NCBI GenBank assembly: GCA_016284575.1
Contig: JAEEPD010000137.1
Coordinates: 1 to 8,929 of the forward strand
Length of the DNA: 8,929 bases
Source: Bacillota bacterium
GTDB lineage: Bacteria; Bacillota; Clostridia; Peptostreptococcales; Anaerovoracaceae
Direction of reading: 5' to 3'
In this document: positions 1-7,200 of the stretch, in pieces
How the letters are laid out: every line of letters begins with the position of its first letter
Position numbering within the stretch: position 1 is the first letter of the stretch
The notes under the pieces: generated by a model
Database searches by the model: none
What the model was told of the DNA's origin: nothing
What the model saw: the letters and a program-made list of their open reading frames with translations, nothing else
Position numbers and translations under genes: made by a program

Positions 1-728
1 TGCCCTTCCTGGCAGCGGCTCTGTTCTCTGAAAAGCTCACCGGCCTTTACCGCCGTCACCCGGGGCTTCTTAAGAACAGCACCCGCGTAGGGGGCATACT
101 TCTTATCCTCATGGGCCTGATGATGTACACAGGTACCATGAATTCCGTGACCGGTTATCTGTCGGGCCTTGGAGGCGGGCAGCAAACGGTGCAGGACCAG
201 CCCGCGGACAGCCAGAGCGGGACTGAGACGGCCCAAAGCGGCCAGACTGAGGAGCAGTCCGGCATCCCTGATGATGCCGTCCCCGCAGTGCAGTTCGAGC
301 TGGTGGACCAGTACGGCAAGACTCACACCCTGGACGACTACAAGGGCAAGATCATTTTCCTGAACTTCTGGGCAACCTGGTGTCCCCCCTGCAGGCAGGA
401 AATGCCCCATATACAGAAGCTTTACGAGGAGTTTTCCGCAGATCCTGACTGCGACGTGCAGATACTGGCGGTGGCTGGGCCCGGGCAGGGCAGCGAGAAG
501 GATATAAGCGGAGTCACCGAGTTCCTGAAGGAAAACGGATACAGCTTCCCTGTGCTGATGGATGAACAGTACGGGCTCTTCAGCGCTTACGGCATCTCCG
601 CCATCCCCACCACCTTTATGATAGACAAGGCCGGCTATATCTACGGCTATGCTTCCGGTGCCCTGTCAGAGGAGATAATGCGCAGCATCATAGATCAGAC
701 CCGGGAAGGCGGCTTTGACATCGAATAG
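1..728 (+). CDS. CcdA-type membrane protein fused to a TlpA/ResA-like thioredoxin domain (5' end missing)
   Basis: Thiol-disulfide carrier; the start lies before the window and the frame is open from base 3 (241 codons seen). The first 45 residues match the end of CcdA/DsbD-type electron carriers: PFLAAALF, a basic loop (YRRHPGLLKNSTR), then a last membrane helix (about residues 29-49, VGGILLILMGLMMY). A Gln/Ser/Glu-rich linker (about 52-90) leads to a thioredoxin fold (about 92-241) with the redox motif WCPPC (Cys127 and Cys130; bases 381-392) followed by RQEMP, and the cis-proline loop AIPTTF (Pro202). In this family CcdA carries electrons from cytoplasmic thioredoxin across the membrane; here they would pass to the fused outer domain, which reduces exported proteins. 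The Met at base 111 lies inside the last helix and is not the real start. The natural partner (cytochrome c maturation, methionine sulfoxide reductase or other) cannot be told from this window. Fold and fusion are clear; substrate unknown. Confidence 0.9.
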   Translation, partial: PFLAAALFSEKLTGLYRRHPGLLKNSTRVGGILLILMGLMMYTGTMNSVTGYLSGLGGGQQTVQDQPADSQSGTETAQSGQTEEQSGIPDDAVPAVQFELVDQYGKTHTLDDYKGKIIFLNFWATWCPPCRQEMPHIQKLYEEFSADPDCDVQILAVAGPGQGSEKDISGVTEFLKENGYSFPVLMDEQYGLFSAYGISAIPTTFMIDKAGYIYGYASGALSEEIMRSIIDQTREGGFDIE

Positions 729-768
729 CCAGCCCGCATCCATAAATGCTATTATTCTTTTGTTCTGC

Positions 769-804
769 AACAGCTGGACGGATAAACCGTCCGGCTGTTA
801 TAAT
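769..804 (+). terminator. Probable weak terminator of the CcdA-thioredoxin gene
   Basis: A 13-bp stem with one G-U pair (AACAGCTGGACGG at 769-781, CCGTCCGGCTGTT at 787-799) closes on the 5-base loop ATAAA, 41 bases after the stop codon. The bases that follow (ATAATATAA) are AU-rich but are not a clean T run, so termination may be weak. The 3' arm also overlaps a consensus -10 box for the next gene. Confidence 0.5.
796..804 (+). promoter_or_regulatory. Candidate extended -10 promoter for the first transglutaminase-SLH gene
   Basis: TG at 796-797 precedes a perfect TATAAT at 799-804 with one base between, an extended -10 arrangement. No good -35 lies 16-18 bases upstream, which extended -10 promoters can tolerate. 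Transcription would start near 811, leaving a leader of about 75 bases. The box sits partly inside the preceding hairpin. Confidence 0.45.
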
Positions 805-835
805 ATAAGCAATCGTTATTGAATCTCTGTATCAA

Positions 836-861
836 AGCGAATTTCGCTCTGAGTAAGCGAA
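836..861 (+). promoter_or_regulatory. Leader dyads with two alternative pairings
   Basis: In the leader of the gene at 888, AGCGAA occurs at 836-841 and again at 856-861, and TTCGCT lies between them at 843-848. TTCGCT can pair with either copy, but pairing with the first leaves an unfavourable 1-base loop, whereas the second leaves a 7-base loop. Short leader hairpins are common, so a regulatory role is only a possibility. The ribosome binding site AAGGAG (876-881) stands outside the dyads. Confidence 0.25.
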
Positions 862-887
862 AACTGATCAAATAAAAGGAGACGGTC

Positions 888-2972
888 ATGAAAAAGATTT
901 CAAGATTATTGTCCTTAATTCTTATCTGCTGTCTTGCTCTGGGACAGCCTTTAGGCGCACGGCCTGTCTACGCGGATGATGCAGCGGGATCCCAGAATGC
1001 GGCGGGCAGCGTCCCTGGTGAGAACCAGGATCCAACCACAGTCAATGGAAATGGTGCTGCCGTTGACCCAACCACCGGTAATGATAATGGCGCGGTTTCC
1101 GATCCCACCACAGGCAATGGCAATGATGCTGGCGCAGACATAACCACAGGCAATGATAATGGCGCTTCCGATCCGGCCACCGGCAGCGAAAACCCCGGAA
1201 AGACCAATGGACCTGCAAGCACGGAGATCCCTGAAAGACCTGCATCCATCAGGTATGCGGAGTACGAGGTAGAAGGCCGGGGCGCCAGCGCCGAGGCCAA
1301 GAAGGTCTACTACAGCTGGTATTCCAGATCTGAGATGCCCATCTACAGCATGGGTCTCTACAGCGTGCTTCAGAACGCCACTGCTAACGGCACTTCCTTA
1401 AGCGGCTCTCCCTCCGCAGCCGAGGACCTGGCAGATCCCTACAGCTTCAGGCTGCCCCTTATGGATGACGTCCTGTACGGTGATTACGAGGTCGAGGAGC
1501 TGATTCAGGAGGCGGAGGTCAAGCCTCTTCTGTGGCTTTCCGACGGCTACAGGATGGCGGAAGCCTCCTTCAAGGAGCCTGAGTTTTACACTGTCAGCGC
1601 CTCTGCCGGAGACCATTCCATAGACTACGGTGCCCTCAAGCCCGGGGACGTGGTAAGGACCACAGCCTACAACGGCATTTTCGTCACCAGCCTGAAAAAG
1701 AGCGGCAATCCCGACTATGATGCTCAGGCTGAGGAGATAAAGAAAAATATATTCGCAGTGTTCGAGGCTTTTGAGCTGGACCATCCCGAGGTGTTCTGGC
1801 TTACCGGAGCCAGCAAGGTGAGGGTGGCAACCGTCACCAAGGGCGGCAGCTCCACATCCTTCTTCTTCCTGGTGCTTGCGGATACCAAGGGCTTTTCCAT
1901 GCTCCAGAGCGATTACGCCTCCTCCGGAGCGCTTACGGCAGCCATAAACAGGCGCGATGCAGCGGCAAATACCATACTTAATGCCGTATCTCTGGACTGG
2001 GATGCCAGGCAGAAGGTGAGGACGCTCAACGCTCAGCTGACCCAGAAGAACGAATACAACCGTTCCTCGGATCTGAGCAGCATAGGCTACAAGCCCCACA
2101 GAGCCCTCAGCGCTCTTGTGGGCGATACCGGCTTCAGCGGTCCCGTCTGCGACGGATACTCAAGAGCCTTCAAGCTGCTCTGCGACCGCCTCGGCATACC
2201 ATGCATCCTGGTTGGCGGCTATGCTTCTTCAAAGCCGGAGGCTGCTCCCCAGTATCACATGTGGAACCAGATCCAGCTGGAGGATGGCAAGTGGTACGGC
2301 GTTGACATCACCTGGGACGACCCCGTGGTGAGCGGCTCGCCGGCTCCTGTCAGCGGCTATGAAAACGAAAACTATCTTTTCGCCAGAAGAAATACGGTCA
2401 TCAACGGCCTTGAATTCGGCCAGTCACACCAGTCCTTCGGCGGAATGATGGAGCCTGTACCTCCCTTCAACGATGTGTATCTGGACGACTATTTCGGCGG
2501 CGCAGTGGCCTGGGCCTTTAATCATACGCCTCAGATAACCGACGGCGTTAGCAAGAACAGATTCGCTCCGGCAAATACCGTAACCAGAGGCCAGGCGGTG
2601 ACCTTCCTGTGGCGGGCCATGGGCTGTCCTGTTCCCACTATCAGCGAGAATCCCTTTGAAGATGTACCGGAGAGCGCCTACTATTACAAGCCGGTGCTCT
2701 GGGCCTACGAAAATGGCATAACTGACGGCACCAGCAAGGGGAAATATACTCCGGACAGTCCGGTCAAGCGCGGCCAGATGATAACCTTCCTCTGGCGCAC
2801 CATGGGCGAACCGGAGAAGACCGGTCTTGGCGCCTGGTACGAGGACGCGGAAAAATGGGCCAATGGCAAGGATCTGCTTTCCGGCACCGAGGCCGAATAC
2901 AAGACGACGGATGAGTGTCCCAGAGCGGATGTGGTCTACTACCTCTGGAAGGTCCTGGACCTGGGACTGTAG
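888..2972 (+). CDS. Secreted transglutaminase-like protein with three SLH domains (694 aa)
   Basis: Exported, cell-wall-anchored enzyme of the transglutaminase-like Cys-His-Asp superfamily, whose members form or break amide bonds at protein side chains or act as peptidases. A Sec signal peptide (1-29, cut after VYA) is followed by a low-complexity linker with 12-residue repeats (48-105). A conserved module (about 142-345) contains KPGDVVRTTA and LDHPEVFWLTG. The catalytic core (about 390-500) has Cys421 in GPVCDGYS, His457 in HMWNQ and Asp473 in GVDITWDDP. SLH domains lie at about 530-578, 590-640 and 648-694; the first begins atypically and the third is degenerate. SLH domains bind pyruvylated secondary wall polymer. 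The start is fixed by AAGGAG six bases upstream and by the signal peptide. The gene stands alone between its own promoter and terminator. Its closest visible relative is the gene at 4295. Substrate, and whether it cross-links or cleaves, cannot be told. Confidence 0.9.
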   Translation: MKKISRLLSLILICCLALGQPLGARPVYADDAAGSQNAAGSVPGENQDPTTVNGNGAAVDPTTGNDNGAVSDPTTGNGNDAGADITTGNDNGASDPATGSENPGKTNGPASTEIPERPASIRYAEYEVEGRGASAEAKKVYYSWYSRSEMPIYSMGLYSVLQNATANGTSLSGSPSAAEDLADPYSFRLPLMDDVLYGDYEVEELIQEAEVKPLLWLSDGYRMAEASFKEPEFYTVSASAGDHSIDYGALKPGDVVRTTAYNGIFVTSLKKSGNPDYDAQAEEIKKNIFAVFEAFELDHPEVFWLTGASKVRVATVTKGGSSTSFFFLVLADTKGFSMLQSDYASSGALTAAINRRDAAANTILNAVSLDWDARQKVRTLNAQLTQKNEYNRSSDLSSIGYKPHRALSALVGDTGFSGPVCDGYSRAFKLLCDRLGIPCILVGGYASSKPEAAPQYHMWNQIQLEDGKWYGVDITWDDPVVSGSPAPVSGYENENYLFARRNTVINGLEFGQSHQSFGGMMEPVPPFNDVYLDDYFGGAVAWAFNHTPQITDGVSKNRFAPANTVTRGQAVTFLWRAMGCPVPTISENPFEDVPESAYYYKPVLWAYENGITDGTSKGKYTPDSPVKRGQMITFLWRTMGEPEKTGLGAWYEDAEKWANGKDLLSGTEAEYKTTDECPRADVVYYLWKVLDLGL
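1029..1202 (+). repeat. 36-bp coding tandem repeat (about five degenerate units)
   Basis: Codons 48-105 of the first SLH protein encode five tandem units beginning at D48, D60, D72, D84 and D95. The consensus is D-P-T-T-G-N-D-N-G-A-x-x; the first three units are 12 residues and the last two 11. The segment is Asn/Gly/Thr/Asp-rich and should be a flexible spacer between the signal peptide and the folded domains. Units differ by substitutions and one lost codon each in the last two, so copy number may vary between strains. Confidence 0.8.
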
Positions 2973-3017
2973 CATATACAGACCCTTCGGCTATCAATGA
3001 TCGTAAATAATACAGCT

Positions 3018-3048
3018 GCACCCGGGGAATACCCCGGGTGCTTTGTTT
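3018..3048 (+). terminator. Strong intrinsic terminator after the first SLH gene
   Basis: A perfect 10-bp GC-rich stem (GCACCCGGGG at 3018-3027, CCCCGGGTGC at 3032-3041) closes on an AATA loop and is followed by TTTGTTT (3042-3048), about 45 bases after the stop codon at 2972. It should end the transcript of the SLH protein and isolate it from the dehydrogenase gene. Confidence 0.9.
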
Positions 3049-3074
3049 ACATCGCACATCTGGAATAGTATAAT
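3046..3074 (+). promoter_or_regulatory. Near-consensus sigma-A promoter of the dehydrogenase gene
   Basis: TTTACA (3046-3051, five of six matches to the -35 consensus) and TATAAT (3069-3074, perfect -10) are separated by exactly 17 bases. Transcription would start near 3081, giving a leader of about 40 bases with AAAAGGAG at 3104-3111. The -35 box reuses the last bases of the preceding terminator's T run. Confidence 0.8.
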
Positions 3075-3120
3075 TGACCTGAAATGAACTATATTCAAAG
3101 CTGAAAAGGAGACCCTTCAC

Positions 3121-4089
3121 ATGAAAAAAATAATCGTCAGCATGAACCTCAGCCCGGAGCAGCAGGAGAATATCAGAGCCCTTACGGAGGGCTGCAGCCA
3201 GAGCTGCCAGCTGGTCTTCGGAAACGGAACCACCCTGACCGCAGAAGATGTCAGGGATGCGGATGCCCTTATCGGAGGCCTTCCTGCGGAGCTTCTCAAT
3301 GCCATCGAGCATTTTGAGTGGCATCAGATCACCTCTGCCGGAGCCGATGCTGATGTCAGAAAGTATGACTACAGCAATACCGTCATGACGAATGCCGGCG
3401 GGGCTTACGACCTCAGCGTTTCGGAGCACATGGTGGCTCAGACCATGGCTATGGCCAGGGGCATAGGAGCTTATGTGCTTCAGCAGTCTGCTCACTGCTG
3501 GGACCGCAATCAGAGGGTGATCTCCATGGAGGAGAGCCGTATAATGGTGCTGGGCGCAGGAAAGATCGGAAGCCGCTATGCGGGCAAGATCAAGGCGCTG
3601 GGAGGCTATACCATAGGCGTGAAGCGCACTGCTCCTGCTGAGGGCGAGAGCTTCCCCGAGTACGACGAGATGCATTCCGTGGACGAGCTTGACGCGCTGC
3701 TGCCAACGGTGGATGTGGTGGCCATGGTGCTGCCCGGCGGCGATGCCACGACCCATATCATGGACGAACGCAGGCTTCGCCTGATGAAAAAGGGAGCCTT
3801 CATACTCAATGTTGGCCGCGGGACCGCCATAGACCTGGATGCCCTGTACAAGGTGCTCTCGGAAGGCCATCTTGGCGGTGCTGCTCTGGATGTTACCGAG
3901 CCTGAGCCCCTTCCCGCAGACAGCCCTCTGTGGGATCTCAAGAACATCATCATCACGCCCCACAGCGCAGGAAACTTCGGCCTTTCCTCCACCTTCGACC
4001 GCCTGATGAAGATAGTCGCCCGCAACCTCCGCAGCTACCTCAACGGCGAAGCCCTTATAAACATAGTGAACACGAAGCTTGGGTATTAG
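3121..4089 (+). CDS. D-2-hydroxyacid dehydrogenase family protein (322 aa)
   Basis: Cytoplasmic NAD(P)-dependent oxidoreductase interconverting a 2-oxoacid and a D-2-hydroxyacid, of the phosphoglycerate dehydrogenase / glyoxylate-hydroxypyruvate reductase superfamily. Seen: an N-terminal substrate-domain part (1-100) with TSAGAD and NAGGAY; the inserted Rossmann domain with GAGKIG (145-150); and all three catalytic residues, Arg233 in NVGRG, Glu262 in DVTEPEP and His281 in TPHSAG. The length is normal for a short-chain member without an ACT domain, so serine-pathway SerA is unlikely. After the second Rossmann strand come Lys168-Arg169 rather than an acidic residue, hinting at NADPH use (inference). 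AAAAGGAG ends nine bases before the ATG. The gene has its own promoter and terminator between two surface-protein genes, with no pathway partner beside it. The family is certain; the substrate is unknown. Confidence 0.93.
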   Translation: MKKIIVSMNLSPEQQENIRALTEGCSQSCQLVFGNGTTLTAEDVRDADALIGGLPAELLNAIEHFEWHQITSAGADADVRKYDYSNTVMTNAGGAYDLSVSEHMVAQTMAMARGIGAYVLQQSAHCWDRNQRVISMEESRIMVLGAGKIGSRYAGKIKALGGYTIGVKRTAPAEGESFPEYDEMHSVDELDALLPTVDVVAMVLPGGDATTHIMDERRLRLMKKGAFILNVGRGTAIDLDALYKVLSEGHLGGAALDVTEPEPLPADSPLWDLKNIIITPHSAGNFGLSSTFDRLMKIVARNLRSYLNGEALINIVNTKLGY

Positions 4090-4149
4090 CAGGTCTGATA
4101 TACAGCCGGGAAGGAACTTAAAGCGAGCGCTGCTAAAAAACTGAAAATT

Positions 4150-4192
4150 CCGTCCACCTTGCCCTAAAAGGCAAGGCTGGGCGGTTTTTTTT
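4150..4192 (+). terminator. Strong intrinsic terminator after the dehydrogenase gene
   Basis: The hairpin has an outer stem CCGTCC (4150-4155) / GGGCGG (4179-4184, one G-U pair) and an inner 7-bp stem CCTTGCC (4157-4163) / GGCAAGG (4170-4176). A small internal loop (A opposite CT) separates the two stems, and the terminal loop is CTAAAA. Eight T residues follow (4185-4192). It lies about 60 bases after the stop codon. Confidence 0.92.
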
Positions 4193-4226
4193 ATGTGAAG
4201 TCGAAAAAACAAGCTATATCAAAAAA

Positions 4227-4259
4227 GCATATTATATGCATCTGGATATATGTTAAAAT
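4227..4259 (+). promoter_or_regulatory. Candidate extended -10 promoter with an upstream dyad for the large SLH gene
   Basis: TG (4251-4252) and TAAAAT (4254-4259), one base apart, form an extended -10 box about 35 bases before the start codon. No good -35 is visible. The place where it would lie falls in a perfect 13-base dyad, GCATAT-T-ATATGC (4227-4239). The region is strongly AT-rich, with A-tracts at 4205-4209 and 4221-4226. The dyad could be a repressor or activator site, or simply AT-rich promoter DNA. Confidence 0.4.
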
Positions 4260-4278
4260 AAAAACGTATTATTGTTTC

Positions 4279-4286
4279 AAGGAGGG
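4279..4286 (+). promoter_or_regulatory. Very strong ribosome binding site of the large SLH gene
   Basis: AAGGAGGG ends eight bases before the ATG at 4295, an almost full match to the anti-Shine-Dalgarno sequence. It fixes the start, which is also supported by the signal peptide immediately after it, and suggests high translation, as expected for an abundant surface protein. Confidence 0.85.
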
Positions 4287-4294
4287 AACATTCT

Positions 4295-7200
4295 ATGAAA
4301 AGAAAAGTACTGTCTTTGATCATGGCATTGGCTCTCTGCCTGGCTGCATTTCCAACAGCGGTCTTCGCAGCAGACAGCTACAGCATAAGCACTGTAGGAG
4401 CCACAGCCAGTCTTACCAATGGCAACGACCCTGTAACCGAAGCGGAAGCCGGGACGGAGTTTATAGTCACAGCTGACAATTATGACTCGAATGTGTTCCA
4501 GCTGGACTGGGAGTTTGATCCTTCAGCTCCGTATTACGTCGAAGGGGATGCTCCAGGCACTATCATTGTGACCATGCCTGAAAACAATGTGACCATCTCT
4601 GCAGTCCTTTCTCCCTATGTCGCTGAGATATTAAATGATCAGAGCAAGTTGGGCATTTATGCTGACATCGAAGCCGCATTCAACATGCTGACTGATGAGT
4701 CGGGCCTCACATTAAAGCTGATCAATGACGCAGGCTCACCGGATGGCGAGGTATTCGGAATCAATACCGGTATTGTCGACCTTAATGGCTATATTCTGGA
4801 ATTCGGTACCATCGAAGCCTCTGAGGGCTTTACTGTGATGGACAGCAGCGGCAGCGACTCAGCAGCCTTCATAATCCAGTCTCTTACAGTAAACAGCACA
4901 GGCCAGTCAGATGCATCTCTTTCAATATCAGGAGCGACGCTCACTGTAAACGAGGGCTGCACGCTCGGCGGAGTCGGGCTCACGCTGGACGGATCTGCTG
5001 CTCTGGCTCTGAAGTGCGATATGACGGTAACGGATCCCCAGTCCTTCAGCATGGGTCTTGCCAGCGGCTGCAGCGTAAGTGTTGCGGCTGGCAAAAAGAT
5101 TCAGCCGGGCTCTTCCACCGACCTTTCCAAAGCCCGGCTGGCAGCAGCCCTGACCGGCTGTCTTCCCGAAGGGCGGTATATTTCCGAGGCGGACCTGAAT
5201 GTCTACGAAAATGGCAGCGCGGACCCGGTGCAGGCAGAGATCGTATATGGCTATTCAAATGCTGATAAAGAGTTCGATCTTGCGCTTTCAGAAACTGAAG
5301 CCTGGCTTGTGGATTATGAGAACTCCGCCACAAATGCTGCGGTCAGAGCCACTGCAGGCCAGAAGGTCTATTACAGCAGCTCTCTGATGTCCGGCGACGG
5401 GAAGGAGCTGAGCTTTATCCTGTCCCCCGACACTGTAGTAAAATCCATCGACTCTAACGGTATGTATGTTGTAATGCCGGCCAGCGATCTGAGCATTTCA
5501 GCTACTCTTTCCGCGATACAGGTCCCCGTCCACTGGGTGAACTACGACGGGACCACCCTGCTGGATGAGACCGTGGACTTCGGCAGCGTTCCTGAATATT
5601 CGGGCAACGAACCATCAAAGCAGGAGGATGCGCAGTACAGCTACACATTCGCAGGCTGGGATCCCACGCCTGCAGCTATCACGGCCGAGACCACATATAC
5701 TGCGCTGTTTGAAGCGAAGTCTCTCGGTCACACCCACGAATACGGTGAGCCCGAGTACACCTGGAGCGACGACAATTCTCAGGTCACCGTCAAGCTGGTC
5801 TGCAGCCTCGACAGCAGCCATGTGCTGGAGGAGACCGTGGACACCGAATGCATCGAAGAGACAGCGCCCGGCTGCGAGACCACCGGCAGCGCCATCTATA
5901 AGTCCATGCCCTTCAGCGAGCCCGAGCTCTCAGACCTCTTCACGGAAAAGCCCGTGGAGCTTCCCGCCACCGGCCACGATGTGAGCGGAGAGTGGGAGTC
6001 CGATGAGAATGCTCACTGGAAGACCTGCGCCCACTGCAGTCAGGCCATCGGCGATGACGGTCATGTGGGAAGCAGCGAGCACAGCTGGACTGAGCGTATA
6101 GTGGAGCAGCCCACCTACGACCGCGAAGGACTCAAGGAGATAGTCTGCTCCGTCTGCGGCTTCTATAAAGAGTCTCAGCCCATCCCCATGCTCACCCCGA
6201 GCAGCAGCGATGATGACGACGACACTTCTTCATCCTCCTCATCCTCCGGCTCCGGCAGCGATTCCTCAGACCGCAGCGGCATCACCGTCCGGGATGCCTC
6301 CGGCAACGAGATCATAGTAAACAATAACGACGATAAGGACAAGCTGGACACCGAAAAGCCCACTCAGCAGGATTACAGCTGGTTCGGCAGAAGCGAGGCC
6401 CCTGCTCCATTAAACGAAGAGGTGTACAAGACCCTGGAGGTCATCAGCAGCTTTATGGAGGCTGAAGACGGTCAGGCCGGCGGCATAGGCGATGCCGGAG
6501 CGGCGGGCACCTTCTACAAGCTGCCCGAGGCAGATGCTCCTGTACAGAACGACTATGAACTGGATACTGTACAGGTGGCGGATTACAATGCACCCCACTA
6601 CCTGGCTGATGAGGCCTCCGGCTCCTCCATCATACAGGCCAACAGCATCGAGGGCTCCGAGTTCTATCATGTCAACGCCGCGACCGCGGACAAGACAGTA
6701 AAATATGCCGAGCTCAAGCCCGGCGATGTGGTACGTACCACCGCCTTCAACGGTATCTACATCTCCAGCCTTGACAAGAAGGCTTCCACCTACGATGCGG
6801 ATTCCAAGACCCTGAAGAACAACATCTTCGCCAGCTTTGTGGCCTTCGACCTGGACCACCCCGAGGTCTTCTGGCTTACGGGAAGCACCAAGGTCCGTGT
6901 CACCAGCGTTACCAAGGGCGGCAAGTCCACAGCCTACTTCTTCCTGGTACTGGCGGACGACAAGGGCTTCAACATGCTCCAGGAGGAATACAACGGCGAG
7001 GGCAAGCTGGAGGCTGGCCTTAAGCTTCGCGACGAGTCTGCGGAGAAGATCATAAGCAGCATCAGGGAAGGCCTTCCCGAGAAGGCGGACCGAAAGTCTG
7101 TGGTCCAGGCCATCAACAAGTGGCTGACTCTGAACAACGAGTACAACAGGACTCCGGATCTGAGCACCATAGGCTACAGGCCCCATAGATCCATCAGTGC

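Noticed and set aside
111..728. ATG at 111 as the start of a separate thioredoxin-like gene
   Set aside because: The frame is open upstream to the window edge and encodes CcdA-like membrane sequence, and the ATG falls inside a hydrophobic helix without a ribosome binding site.
1029..1202. Tandem repeats as a CRISPR array
   Set aside because: The repeats are contiguous, degenerate, in frame and coding, with no unique spacers.
1398..2099. 233-codon open frame on the - strand opposite the first transglutaminase-SLH gene
   Set aside because: A similar antisense frame appears opposite the paralogous region of the second gene (6410-7186), which is expected from shared codons on the + strand; no domain and no separate ribosome binding site context support it.
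2764..4212. 482-codon open frame on the - strand opposite the dehydrogenase
   Set aside because: It is a mirror of a well-supported + strand gene with intact catalytic motifs, runs across a terminator and a promoter, and its translation shows no recognisable domain.
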